Assembly (NCBI GenBank): GCA_913061265.1
Contig: CAJXVS010000003.1
Coordinates: forward strand, 496,001-560,000
Direction of reading: 5' to 3'
Source of the DNA: an uncultured Halobacteriovorax sp.
GTDB taxonomy: Bacteria > Bdellovibrionota > Bacteriovoracia > Bacteriovoracales > Bacteriovoracaceae
Length of the DNA: 64,000 nucleotides
This document shows, piece by piece, positions 9,192-17,908 of this stretch. The position numbers and the translations under genes were made by a program. Under the pieces are notes generated by a model. The model did no database searches, was not told the origin of the DNA, and saw only the letters and a program-made list of their open reading frames with translations. Every line of letters starts with the position of its first letter. Position 1 is the first letter of the stretch.

Positions 9192-9749
9192 ATGAAGAAG
9201 TACTTAAAAAGTGACGGTTTCACGTTAGTGGAACTGATGGTTGTTGTTGCGATTATCGGCATTCTTTCAGCTGTAGCAATTCCTAATTTTAAAAAGTATC
9301 AAGCAAAATCAAAAACATCTGAAGCTAAGCTACAACTGGCCTCTGTTTATTCTGCAGAGACAGCTCTAATGAGTGATTGGGATTCCTTTGGATCATGCCT
9401 TGTTGATGCTGGTTATGTTGTCGCAGCGAGAGGCTATTATATGGTAGGTTTTTCAGCAGTTGCAGCAGTAAACGCAGATATTAATACTAACGCTGGGGTG
9501 ACTGTATGTGCTTCTACTTTTCAAGTTCAACCAGCTCTTGTTGTGCAGGTGAAAAGTACAGGTCTAGCAGCTACAAATATTGCTACTGCCGCTGGCGATA
9601 ACCCAATTGTTGCAGCAGACGGCTCTACATTTATAGCTCAAGCCAGGGGTCATATATCTCCAGATAAGGTTGCTGCTACAGCCACAGATAATGATGTTTG
9701 GCATATTGATGAAAATAAAACATTGGGGCCACAGCAAATTGGATACTAA
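9192..9749 (+). CDS. pilA: Type IVa major pilin PilA
   Basis: Structural pilin with a short type III signal MKKYLKSDG cleaved before FTLVELMVVVAII, which includes Glu at +5 and the long hydrophobic N-terminal helix. The rest is Ala/Val-rich with two cysteines (SCLVDAG and TVCAS) that could form the pilin disulphide loop. The mature length is about 176 residues. A strong AAGGAG lies just upstream. The peptidase would be PilD (12260). The stop overlaps the 3' end of the opposite-strand gene by 4 bases. Confidence 0.96.
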   Translation: MKKYLKSDGFTLVELMVVVAIIGILSAVAIPNFKKYQAKSKTSEAKLQLASVYSAETALMSDWDSFGSCLVDAGYVVAARGYYMVGFSAVAAVNADINTNAGVTVCASTFQVQPALVVQVKSTGLAATNIATAAGDNPIVAADGSTFIAQARGHISPDKVAATATDNDVWHIDENKTLGPQQIGY

Positions 9750-10552
9750 TTTTTCTTTTTTAACATAATCTTAGAAAGGCTCTTGCTTGTTAGGTAAGAG
9801 CCTTTTTTCTTTTGATAAGGCTCTCCAGAAAAATCATTTCTTTCACAATTAACTGGATTAGGTCCATTAAGGCATTTAAGGTCTCGTTTCGCTTTAAGAG
9901 TGTAGAGTGTATTAAAGAAGCGTAGTTTAAACTTAGAGTCATCTGCTAGACTATCATATACATCTTTTAGACCAGAGAATGCTGAGTTTAAGTCTCCATT
10001 CTCTACTCTTAACTTCGCTAGAATTGAAGGTAATAAGGGAAATCGACTAAGTATCTCTTTATTCTGAGACAGCTTTTCATATGAAGAAATAGCCTTACTT
10101 ATATGATTAGCCTCAAAGTAATAATGAAAGCCGGCGTGATAATTTAATTCAAAATCATCTGGGTAAAGCTTTAAACCTTTATCGTAAATAAAAGTCGCTC
10201 CACTGATATCATCTTTTATAATGCTCAAGTATTGTCCGCCGAAGCGATAGTTTTCATAAAAAAGGGGATCATAGATAGTAATGGAGTTAAACCTATGGAA
10301 CATCCAAGAGTTACCATCTTTTGATTTATAATGTTCAATATCACCTTCTAGTAAGGTTAAGACCCATGTTATGGCCCCAATAAAGCGCCCATGACCAAAA
10401 GTTGCAAGTCTTGAGAAAGACTCATTGAAATTGATAGATGAATCTTGCTTTGATATTTTTATCTTGGGCTTAATAAAAGAAGCCCCAATAAATGCTTGAG
10501 CAAAAAAGAGAGTCACTAATAAGAGAAATTGAAGTCTGTTGATTATTTTCAT
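9746..10552 (-). CDS. Membrane-anchored TPR-like protein in the pilG position
   Basis: I prefer the ATG at 10552 (MKIINRLQFLL...), giving 268 residues; a TTG at 10558 is also in frame. A signal anchor (residues about 7-25) precedes a soluble region with TPR-like helices (ISGATFIYDKGLKLYPDDFELNYHAGFHYYFEAN...) and a very basic C-terminus with a CLNGPNPVNC pair. In Myxococcus xanthus pilG lies between pilA and pilH; this gene has that position but the opposite strand. Equivalence to PilG is inferred from position only; I cannot show homology. It is divergent from pilH with a gap of about 40 bases. Confidence 0.7.
   Translation of the reverse strand: MKIINRLQFLLLVTLFFAQAFIGASFIKPKIKISKQDSSINFNESFSRLATFGHGRFIGAITWVLTLLEGDIEHYKSKDGNSWMFHRFNSITIYDPLFYENYRFGGQYLSIIKDDISGATFIYDKGLKLYPDDFELNYHAGFHYYFEANHISKAISSYEKLSQNKEILSRFPLLPSILAKLRVENGDLNSAFSGLKDVYDSLADDSKFKLRFFNTLYTLKAKRDLKCLNGPNPVNCERNDFSGEPYQKKKGSYLTSKSLSKIMLKKKN
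9775..9808 (+). terminator. Intrinsic terminator of pilA
   Basis: A 10-bp stem AAAGGCTCTT / AAGAGCCTTT (9775-9784 and 9796-9805) with an 11-base loop is followed by a T run. It lies inside the 3' coding end of the opposite-strand gene, so the same bases serve as terminator and as its C-terminal codons. Confidence 0.85.
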
Positions 10553-10559
10553 TTGCAAG

Positions 10560-10569
10560 TATAATTATA
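10560..10569. promoter_or_regulatory. Overlapping divergent -10 elements (pilG-like / pilH)
   Basis: The near-palindrome TATAATTATA holds TATAAT on the plus strand (10560-10565, for pilH, start 10594) and TATAAT on the minus strand (for the gene starting at 10552). The minus-strand transcript would start almost at its ATG, making it near-leaderless; that gene has no visible Shine-Dalgarno. The -35 regions are weak. Confidence 0.45.
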
Positions 10570-10593
10570 GTACAAATTGCAGGAGAAGCTATA

Positions 10594-11493
10594 GTGATAA
10601 TTTTTAACGAAGTTACAAAAGACTTTAAGACGGACTTTTGGGAAAAACCTTTTAGGGCCCTAGATAAGCTATCGTTTGAATTAAAACAAGGCAATATCGT
10701 AGGTTTTTTAGGTGCCAATGGTGCTGGTAAAACAACAGGTATTAAGACTCTACTTAAATTTATTAAACCAACTTCTGGATCTATTGACTATCACCAGGTA
10801 CTCGGGAAAAACGATAGAGAGGTTTTTAAAAATATAGGATACTTGCCCGAGAGACCATATTTTTATCCCGACCTTACAGGTAGAGAGTTACTTACTTATG
10901 TTGGACAAATCAATTCCATTCAAAAATCGGTTATAAAGTCAGAGTCCCTTAAGTGGTCTGAGTTTCTGAAGATTGATTTTGCCCTAGATAGAAAACTTAG
11001 GTTTTACTCAAAAGGAATGCTTCAAAGAATAGGATTTGTATCTGCTTTAATAAAAAACCCTAAACTTCTTATTCTAGACGAGCCATTGGCGGGTCTTGAT
11101 CCTATGGGTAGGAAAGAATTTAAAGATGCTATGAATATTCTAGTAAAAGAAGGAAAAACAATATTCTTTAGTAGTCACATTTTAAATGATGTTGAAGAAG
11201 TGAGTAAGGATGTTGTTATTCTTAAAACTGGAAAACTGATATATTCTGGAAACGTTTTGGAATTAATTAAAAACAAATCTAGTAACAAATTCGACCTGCT
11301 TGTAGAGCCATATAACTCAGAATTGTTAAGCGACTTTGAATCAATAGAGCAAGGTGGTTTCAAAAAGATCAGTATAGAGGAAGATCAATTACAAGAAATG
11401 CTAAATAGATTAGCATCTAACAATATAAAAATAGAGAACATCCGTAGGCAAACCCCGTCGTTAGAAGATATTATTTATAGGATCGGAATATGA
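10594..11493 (+). CDS. pilH: ABC transporter ATPase of pil cluster (PilH-like)
   Basis: Standard ABC nucleotide-binding protein of 299 residues: Walker A GANGAGKTTG (about 41-50), signature YSKGMLQRIG, Walker B LLILDEPLAGLDP, and an H-loop FFSSHIL. It starts with GTG at 10594, eight bases after AGGAG. It overlaps the permease gene by 4 bases. A PilH/PilI ABC pair between pilA and pilD matches the Myxococcus pilGHI arrangement, which is reported to be needed for pilus assembly there. The transported substrate is unknown. Confidence 0.88.
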   Translation: MIIFNEVTKDFKTDFWEKPFRALDKLSFELKQGNIVGFLGANGAGKTTGIKTLLKFIKPTSGSIDYHQVLGKNDREVFKNIGYLPERPYFYPDLTGRELLTYVGQINSIQKSVIKSESLKWSEFLKIDFALDRKLRFYSKGMLQRIGFVSALIKNPKLLILDEPLAGLDPMGRKEFKDAMNILVKEGKTIFFSSHILNDVEEVSKDVVILKTGKLIYSGNVLELIKNKSSNKFDLLVEPYNSELLSDFESIEQGGFKKISIEEDQLQEMLNRLASNNIKIENIRRQTPSLEDIIYRIGI

Positions 11494-12263
11494 AAATATC
11501 TAAGATTTTAATAGTCAGTAAATTTACCTTTCTGGAAATTTATAAATCCAAAATAATGATAAACATTTTTTTATCAGGAGCAGTCCTTGCAATACTTTGT
11601 TATATTGTTTCGGAGTTTTCTTTTGGTAATCCCTCTAAAGTCGCATTAGATGTAGGCCTCGGGCTACTTTCGTTAACAACTAAGGCGATAGCCATTTTTT
11701 TCGGTGCTAACTTACTAAAAAAAGAAATTGAATCGAGAACCATATATTTAATTTTATCAAACCCTATTTCGAGGCCTGAGTTTTTTGTCGGAAAAACACT
11801 AGGTCTCTTTATGATATTACTTTTAAATACAGTTATTCTCGGTGTTTTTACTACAATTTTTTATTACTATTGGGATGGTGTTTGGAGTGATTTGATCTTC
11901 TGGTCAGGAGTTCATATATTTTTAGAATCAATTTTAATATTAGTAATTGTCCTTTTCTTTTCATTAATTACTAATCTTAATCTAGCGATTATTTTTTCTA
12001 TAAGCACTTATATTTCAGGTTATGCAATAAGAGGTGTCCAGGAAATAGGTCTTGTAAAAAGTAGTCCAATTCTAAGTAAATCCTTGAGCTACATATCATA
12101 TATAATACCTAACTTTTCTCTATTCAATTTAAAGAATGAGGTACTCTATCAACAAGCTTTACCTCCAACTTACATTATGAAAAGTTTGGTCTATTCCCTG
12201 GTTTATAGTTCCTTTGTCGTTTGTGGAGCTATAATAATTCTTAACCAAAAGGATTTAGATTGA
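11490..12263 (+). CDS. pilI: ABC-2 type permease of pil cluster (PilI-like)
   Basis: A hydrophobic 257-residue protein with about six transmembrane helices (e.g. MINIFLSGAVLAILCYIV, FFVGKTLGLFMILLLNTVIL, ILILVIVLFFSLIT). The motif KEIESRTIYLILSNPISRPEF is typical of ABC-2 permeases that pair with single ABC ATPases. ATG overlaps the pilH stop, so expression is coupled. The role in pilus biogenesis is inferred from position and the Myxococcus precedent. Confidence 0.85.
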   Translation: MKISKILIVSKFTFLEIYKSKIMINIFLSGAVLAILCYIVSEFSFGNPSKVALDVGLGLLSLTTKAIAIFFGANLLKKEIESRTIYLILSNPISRPEFFVGKTLGLFMILLLNTVILGVFTTIFYYYWDGVWSDLIFWSGVHIFLESILILVIVLFFSLITNLNLAIIFSISTYISGYAIRGVQEIGLVKSSPILSKSLSYISYIIPNFSLFNLKNEVLYQQALPPTYIMKSLVYSLVYSSFVVCGAIIILNQKDLD

Positions 12264-13030
12264 TCTTTCTTCTCTATTTTTTGATATTTATGATAGGAGC
12301 ATCTTTTGGTAGCTTTTTGAATGTTGTCATTTATAGAGTTCCTCTAGGGAAGTCTGTTATAAAGCCTCGATCCCAATGCCCTAAGTGTGAAAAACCAATC
12401 TATTGGTATGAAAACATTCCCATTTTTAGTTGGATCCTTCTCAGAGCAAAGTGCGCCAACTGCAAAGTGAAAATTTCATCAGAGTATCCAATTGTTGAGA
12501 GCCTATGCGGTTTTGTGACATTGTTCTTCTTCAAAGACCTGTTAGATTTGAATCACTTTCACTATGCATTTTTTAGAACAACAATCTTTTACATATTTCT
12601 GGCTCACTTTGTCATAGACCTTAAGCACAAGATACTGCCAGATTCTCTGAATATTTATTTAGGTTTTGTATTGCTGATTTATTCCTTCTTTCAATTTAAC
12701 TATATTCATATTGGGTTAGGCTTCCTGATAGGTGGCGGGTTTCCTTATCTTATAACTTGGCTCTTTTATAAAATTAGAGGTCAAATTGGATTAGGCGGAG
12801 GAGACATAAAGCTCTATGCGGTACTGGGTCTGTACTTAGGCCCTTTGGATATTATGTTAACAATTTTTTTGAGCTGCTTTCTTGGTGCTGTTGTGGGTGT
12901 TTTCCTTATCGCCACGAAGTTTTTAGACAGAAACAATCCAATCCCGTTCGGTCCTTTTATTTTAATAGTTGCGGCTATCCAAATTTTCTTTCCCGAGTTA
13001 TTTAATCAGATAAAAAACATAATTCTTTAA
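12260..13030 (+). CDS. pilD: Prepilin peptidase / N-methyltransferase PilD
   Basis: Polytopic aspartyl peptidase that cleaves and N-methylates prepilins. GASFGSFLNVVIYR is followed by the zinc-binding cysteines CPKC (about 40-43) and CANC (about 65-68). The catalytic Asp motifs DLKHKILPD and GGGDIKLYA are intact. It has 256 residues and about seven helices. Its TTG start (12260) overlaps the pilI TGA, a TTGA start/stop overlap. It presumably processes PilA; the Flp locus carries its own peptidase. Confidence 0.95.
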   Translation: MIFLLYFLIFMIGASFGSFLNVVIYRVPLGKSVIKPRSQCPKCEKPIYWYENIPIFSWILLRAKCANCKVKISSEYPIVESLCGFVTLFFFKDLLDLNHFHYAFFRTTIFYIFLAHFVIDLKHKILPDSLNIYLGFVLLIYSFFQFNYIHIGLGFLIGGGFPYLITWLFYKIRGQIGLGGGDIKLYAVLGLYLGPLDIMLTIFLSCFLGAVVGVFLIATKFLDRNNPIPFGPFILIVAAIQIFFPELFNQIKNIIL

Positions 13031-13056
13031 ACCTACTTGTTTGGTGCATTAATTCC

Positions 13057-13086
13057 TTGAATTTAACTACTTAGACTAGGTATAAT
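13057..13086 (+). promoter_or_regulatory. pilMNOP promoter
   Basis: TTGAAT (13057-13062), an 18-base spacer, then a perfect TATAAT (13081-13086). The predicted start is near 13093, about 34 bases before the pilM ATG. This is one of the best sigma-70-type promoters in the window. Confidence 0.7.
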
Positions 13087-13126
13087 TTACCTTGCAGAGG
13101 TTTAATTCTGAGGTCGGTAAGCATCA

Positions 13127-14239
13127 ATGGAAATGGATAGTAAAAAATTTTTGAGTGGCTTTATTAATTCAATGAAGGACACGCTTAAAATAGGAAACCG
13201 CACAATCGTTGGTATTGATGTGGGTTTATCTGCCATTAAGATTGCACAGATCGAAGGCAATAAAGAAAGTAATGAATTTAAACTCTTGAGTTATGCTTCT
13301 ATTCCGCTTCCGGAAGGAGCTATCATTGAAGATGAAATTCAAAATGAAGAAGAGATTATTGATGCTTTAAATAAAGGTTTGGCAAAGATTAAGTCTCCAA
13401 CAGATCTAGTATGCCTTGGTGTATCCGGACCAAATACGGTTGTTAGAAGATTGCAATTGGCCGGTGGTACTGTAGAGGAAATTGAAGATCAGGTTATTTG
13501 GGAAGCAGAACAATACCTACCTTTTGAAATTGAAGAATCATCTGTTTCATTTCATATCATGGGTGAAAATGAGGGGGGCGGGGTAGATGTTCTTGTCGCT
13601 GCTGCAAAAAACACAGTCCTTGAACAATATAAAGCCATTATGGAAAAGGCTGGACTCCGAATCAAAATTATAGACCTCGGTATAATTTCAGTAATCAATG
13701 TATTTGAACTATGCATGGGGGATAAATTAGATGAACCCGGTCAGTCCTTCCTTGTTGTTGATTTAGGTGCACAGAAAACAGAATTCATTATTTATAAAAA
13801 TAACATGATTGTTTTTTCAAAAGAAATCGCTGTCGGTGGAATCATGATTACGGAAGAGATTCAGAGACAGATGGGTGTTAATTATTACGAAGCTGAAGAT
13901 TTAAAGATTACAGGGGATGAAAATGGTAATCTCCCTGAAGAGATATTAGAAATTATAGACGATGTGATTGAGGCCTTCTTTTCAGAGATTAAGAAGACGA
14001 TCGACTTTTATGTCAGTTCAACTTCTGATGAGTCTTTAGTTGCATGTTATGTAACAGGTGGCAGCTCTCTTATCCCGGGTATTATCGAAGGTCTTGAGGC
14101 GCTGCTTGGTGTTGACGTTGGAGTTTTAAATCCATTTGATGGGATTGGCTACAATGAAAAGAAGTTTACCGAACAAGAGATTAGCGAAATAGCTTATCGT
14201 GGAGTTACGGTGCTAGGTCTTGCAATGAGAGAATTATAA
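13127..14239 (+). CDS. pilM: Type IV pilus assembly ATPase-fold protein PilM
   Basis: Cytoplasmic actin-like protein that binds the PilN N-terminus. It has the nucleotide-binding GIDVGLSAIKIAQ (about 28-40), the phosphate 2 motif VVDLGAQKTEF, and YVTGGSSLIPGI near the C-terminus. 370 residues. An internal ATG at 13133 is possible. It is followed without a gap by pilN (14240). Confidence 0.96.
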   Translation: MEMDSKKFLSGFINSMKDTLKIGNRTIVGIDVGLSAIKIAQIEGNKESNEFKLLSYASIPLPEGAIIEDEIQNEEEIIDALNKGLAKIKSPTDLVCLGVSGPNTVVRRLQLAGGTVEEIEDQVIWEAEQYLPFEIEESSVSFHIMGENEGGGVDVLVAAAKNTVLEQYKAIMEKAGLRIKIIDLGIISVINVFELCMGDKLDEPGQSFLVVDLGAQKTEFIIYKNNMIVFSKEIAVGGIMITEEIQRQMGVNYYEAEDLKITGDENGNLPEEILEIIDDVIEAFFSEIKKTIDFYVSSTSDESLVACYVTGGSSLIPGIIEGLEALLGVDVGVLNPFDGIGYNEKKFTEQEISEIAYRGVTVLGLAMREL

Positions 14240-14854
14240 ATGATTGAAATCAATCTTCTTGAACAGAAAAAACAGTTTAAGATGCCGCCAGTTTTGGGGA
14301 TCGATTTTAACACGATTAATTTTAAAATGTTATTTGTGGCAATACTCTTCGCTTATATACCAGAAATTTTTCTAGAAAAACATTTTGAAGATGAAAATAA
14401 GAAATTAGCCGAAGAGTTAAAAACCGTGAATACTACATTGACGAAACTCAGAAAAGATTTAAAAGGCAATGGAAAGATAAAGGATCAGCTCCTAGCATTC
14501 GGCAGACAGGTTGAGAAACTTAAGAAGAGATCTGAGCAAGTGGATAAGATTATTAAGCAGAAAACTAATCCTAAGAAAATTCTAGAAAAAGTAGCCCGAA
14601 GTGTCCCGGAGGATCTCTGGTTTACGAAGATGTCGATTGGGGAAGACAAGAGCTTTTCTATCCAAGGCGGGGCAAATTCTTATAAAAGCATTGGTAACTT
14701 TATTTCATTAGCTAACAATGCAGTTTTTTTTGGAGCTTCTTTAACCATGGCTGACTCCAAAACAGAAACAGAAAAGAATGGGTCTCGTGAAACTAGAATC
14801 GAGACATTTACCATAAAAGGTAAAGTTTTAACTTTTGATCCGGAGACGAAATAG
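14240..14854 (+). CDS. pilN: Type IV pilus alignment protein PilN
   Basis: Bitopic inner-membrane protein. It starts MIEINLLEQKK, the conserved PilN N-terminal peptide (INLLP-like) bound by PilM. One transmembrane helix lies at about residues 30-45, followed by a coiled coil (about 50-110) and a ferredoxin-like periplasmic domain. 204 residues. It abuts pilM, and its TAG shares a G with the pilO GTG. Confidence 0.94.
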   Translation: MIEINLLEQKKQFKMPPVLGIDFNTINFKMLFVAILFAYIPEIFLEKHFEDENKKLAEELKTVNTTLTKLRKDLKGNGKIKDQLLAFGRQVEKLKKRSEQVDKIIKQKTNPKKILEKVARSVPEDLWFTKMSIGEDKSFSIQGGANSYKSIGNFISLANNAVFFGASLTMADSKTETEKNGSRETRIETFTIKGKVLTFDPETK

Positions 14855-15510
14855 TGAGTAAAATTGCTGCAAATCTCCATTGGTTTATCATTCTCTATAT
14901 TTCTTTCAATCTATATTTGAACTATGAAGAAAAGATGGAAGCTATTGAAATTAAAAAATCTAGTATTCCTGCTATTAGAATGCAGATTGCAAAAAAGCGT
15001 AAAGAGAAAAAACAACTTAAGCAATATTTTAAGGATATTGAAAATGCAAAGCAAAAGATTGAAAGAGTGGCTGCGGAAGTAGAATCGTTGCAGAAACAAC
15101 TCCCAAATCGTATTTCAGATACTGAGAACCTTACATTAATAAAAGGATTAGCTGAGGGCCTTAATATAAAGAATGTATTCCTAACTCCTGGTACTGAGGA
15201 GAATAAAGGTTTTTATATGGTTAAAAGGTATGAATTCGCTGGGACTGGTACCTTCTTACAGTTTTTGATTTTTTTCGAAAAAGTTGCTGAGAGTGATAGG
15301 CTCTTGAATGTAACTTCTTTAGAAATGTCTAAGACTGATAAAAAGCAAAGAGGCCGATTCCAGTTAGTAAACTGTAAGGCGAGTATTATCGCTTATAGGT
15401 ATAATCCAAATCATAAAGAAGATCGCGGAATAGACTTAATCGAAAAAGAATTCGATGGAAAAAAAGCTCCTCTAAAGAGGAAGCGTAAGAAACGAGCCAA
15501 AAAGAAGTAA
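14854..15510 (+). CDS. pilO: Type IV pilus alignment protein PilO
   Basis: Bitopic partner of PilN. A short N-terminal cytoplasmic part and transmembrane helix (LHWFIILYISFNLYL) are followed by a coiled coil and a periplasmic domain ending in a Lys/Arg-rich tail (RKRKKRAKKK). 218 residues with a GTG start. Its position between pilN and pilP decides the assignment; sequence conservation of PilO is low in general. Confidence 0.92.
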   Translation: MSKIAANLHWFIILYISFNLYLNYEEKMEAIEIKKSSIPAIRMQIAKKRKEKKQLKQYFKDIENAKQKIERVAAEVESLQKQLPNRISDTENLTLIKGLAEGLNIKNVFLTPGTEENKGFYMVKRYEFAGTGTFLQFLIFFEKVAESDRLLNVTSLEMSKTDKKQRGRFQLVNCKASIIAYRYNPNHKEDRGIDLIEKEFDGKKAPLKRKRKKRAKKK

Positions 15511-15516
15511 AAAAAT

Positions 15517-16029
15517 ATGAAAAACTTTAAAACTCTTATCCTATTTCTTACAATGCTAACCTCGGTTGGGCTAAATGCTCAGGAGGATAAGCGTGAAGAA
15601 GTTACCTCGAAAGTGAAGGGCCCAAAAATTTTTCAAACAGCAAAAACAAAGATCTCGAAACCACTTGAACTCAGAGACCCATTTAAAAGGAAAAATAAAA
15701 GAACGGGTTCAAGAACAAAGGGTAATAGTAAGAAATTAAGAGATGGTTTCTTTTCTAACGCCCAAACAATCGATGATCAACCGCTTGATTCTATCCGGAT
15801 AGTAGGTGTCCTTATTGGGAAAGAGAGAAGGGCAATTGCAAAACTTTTTGTTGGGGATATTCTTAGTGAAGAAAGTTATATTCTCAAGGAAGGTATGACG
15901 TTAGGAGAGAATAATGCTGAAATAAAGGCAATTCTTCCTGGTGGAGTTGTACTGGTTGAAAAGATTAGAAATGTTTATGATCAAGACGAATATTTAGAAA
16001 CTGTATTGCCTGTGGTTAATCGTTTTTAA
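15517..16029 (+). CDS. pilP: Type IV pilus pilotin-like protein PilP
   Basis: A 170-residue secreted protein linking PilN/O to the PilQ secretin. Signal peptide MKNFKTLILFLTMLTSVGLNAQ, then a disordered basic linker and a C-terminal HR-type beta domain (SIRIVGVLIGKERRAIAKL...GMTLGENNAEIKAILPGGVVLVEK). There is no lipobox cysteine, unlike the PilP lipoproteins of Pseudomonas and Neisseria, so it may be soluble in the periplasm or held by an uncleaved helix. Confidence 0.93.
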   Translation: MKNFKTLILFLTMLTSVGLNAQEDKREEVTSKVKGPKIFQTAKTKISKPLELRDPFKRKNKRTGSRTKGNSKKLRDGFFSNAQTIDDQPLDSIRIVGVLIGKERRAIAKLFVGDILSEESYILKEGMTLGENNAEIKAILPGGVVLVEKIRNVYDQDEYLETVLPVVNRF

Positions 16030-16061
16030 GTAAAACACTCAGGTAAAAAACTGTAAAAAAA

Positions 16062-16070
16062 TGGTATAAT
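16062..16070 (+). promoter_or_regulatory. pilQ promoter (extended -10)
   Basis: TGG plus a perfect TATAAT (16065-16070), an extended -10, lies 27 bases before the pilQ ATG. The -35 is weak. It would let the secretin be transcribed separately from pilMNOP. Confidence 0.5.
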
Positions 16071-16097
16071 AAATTAACTCCCAAGATAGGTATCAAT

Positions 16098-17903
16098 ATG
16101 AAAAAAGGATTTTTTCAAATATTTAAAAGGCTCTTGATCTACAGTGCGGTTTTCTCAAGCTTCGCTTATGCTCAAGAAGGAAAACTTTCTGAATTAAAAT
16201 CAATTGAATTTAAGCAAGCAGGAGAAGTCTCTCAACTTTTCTTAACTTTTGACTCTAACGAAGTTCAAGCCAGTAAGTTTCATGTAACTGAAGATAAACA
16301 AATTATAATTGATCTCAAAAATGTAACATCAACCGAAAGAGTGATGAGGGCCTTCGATACCTCTGAGTTTTCAGGAAGTATAGTTTTTGTATCGTCTTAC
16401 AAGAAGCCAAATGATCCAAAATCATTAAGAATTGCTCTTCAGCTCAGAGATAATGTACGAAGCTTTCTGAAGAGACTGCCAAACAGAGTTATTGTTGAAG
16501 TAGAAAACAGATTTGGAGTATTTACTCAGAAAACAGTTAACGAAAACCAAAGCTTTGAAGAAAAAACAGAAGAAGCTGTTAAAGCAGTAGGAAAACTTCT
16601 AGTACCAAAGTCTGAATCAGTTGAAGATATTCTAGAGAATTTAACATTAAGCGGACGTAAAAAATATATTGGGAGAAAAATATCTTTCAACGTAAAAGAT
16701 GTATCAGTTGAAGACCTTCTTAAGATGATTGCAGACTCTTCAGGCTTTAATATTATTATTACTGATGAAATAAGAGAATTAAAGAGCTTAACGCTTAACC
16801 TAACTAGTGTTCCATGGGATCAAGCCCTAGATACAATTCTTGGTCTTAATAAGTTAGTAGCAACTAAAAATGGAATTATTTTAATGGTTCAAACATTAAA
16901 GAAAGCTACTGAGGACAAACGGATTGAAGTAGACGCTAAGCAACTAGCTCAAAAAGAGGAACCTTTAGTTACAAAAGTGTTTCCTATTAGTTATGCAACT
17001 ACAATTGAGATGAATAATATTCTTAAAGAGTATGTAACTGTAGGTAGAGGGAAAATTTCATTGGACGAAAGAACCAACTCTCTGATCATTAAGGATACTG
17101 CTGATGTCATTGAAAAAATGAGAAAAATCATTGAAGTTCTTGATACTCAAACACCACAAGTACTTATTGAATCTAAAATTGTAGAGGTTAATGAAAGTTA
17201 TTCAAAAGAAATAGGACTTAGAGAAGGAATCAGTTTCGGGTACGACCCTATCGGCTCAACTGATGGAACGACTGATGTAGGAACAGGGTTCACATTTAGT
17301 TCTGCACCAACACAAGGTGGAAATATCTTTGGAGTAACAGTCGCTAGGTTTAATAGACTCCTCAATTTAAATTTTCAACTTCAATTAATGGAAAGTGAAT
17401 CAAAAGGGAAGGTTGTCTCAAGTCCGAAAGTCATTACACAGAACAAAAAAGAAGCAACCTTGGGAAGTAAACTTACCAGTTCTTATGCAAAAGTAACTGG
17501 TACAGGTGAAGATAGAGAATTATCTTTCGAAACTATTCAAGCTGAACTTTCTCTTAAAGTAACTCCACAAGTGACAAACGAGGGCTCAATAGCCTTGCAG
17601 ATTGATTTAAGAAGAGAAGTCTTTGGACAGAGACCACAACCTGATGCTCCACCAAATATCACTGAAAGATCTGTCAAAACTAATGTTTTAGTTGAAAATG
17701 GTTCAACAGTTGTTTTAGGTGGTCTTTATCAATACACGAAACAAGAAAACCACTCGGGTGTTCCCTTTTTAAAAGATTTACCATTAGTCGGTTGGCTTTT
17801 TAGAACAGTTTATAATCCAGCGACTACTAAAGAAGAATTAGTGATCTTTCTTACTCCAAGAATTATCAATCAAGAAAGTGCTGGCCTATCGGATAGGAGT
17901 TAA
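16098..17903 (+). CDS. pilQ: Type IV pilus secretin PilQ
   Basis: Outer-membrane secretin pore. A signal peptide (to about residue 25) is followed by one AMIN domain (about 30-130), a secretin/TonB short N-terminal domain (about 190-270: KISFNVKDVSVEDLLKMIAD), an N1-type domain, then the secretin core ending in VENGSTVVLGGLY and FLTPRIIN. 601 residues, shorter than Myxococcus PilQ and with fewer AMIN repeats. AAGATAGG precedes the ATG. Confidence 0.96.
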   Translation: MKKGFFQIFKRLLIYSAVFSSFAYAQEGKLSELKSIEFKQAGEVSQLFLTFDSNEVQASKFHVTEDKQIIIDLKNVTSTERVMRAFDTSEFSGSIVFVSSYKKPNDPKSLRIALQLRDNVRSFLKRLPNRVIVEVENRFGVFTQKTVNENQSFEEKTEEAVKAVGKLLVPKSESVEDILENLTLSGRKKYIGRKISFNVKDVSVEDLLKMIADSSGFNIIITDEIRELKSLTLNLTSVPWDQALDTILGLNKLVATKNGIILMVQTLKKATEDKRIEVDAKQLAQKEEPLVTKVFPISYATTIEMNNILKEYVTVGRGKISLDERTNSLIIKDTADVIEKMRKIIEVLDTQTPQVLIESKIVEVNESYSKEIGLREGISFGYDPIGSTDGTTDVGTGFTFSSAPTQGGNIFGVTVARFNRLLNLNFQLQLMESESKGKVVSSPKVITQNKKEATLGSKLTSSYAKVTGTGEDRELSFETIQAELSLKVTPQVTNEGSIALQIDLRREVFGQRPQPDAPPNITERSVKTNVLVENGSTVVLGGLYQYTKQENHSGVPFLKDLPLVGWLFRTVYNPATTKEELVIFLTPRIINQESAGLSDRS

Positions 17904-17908
17904 TTGAT

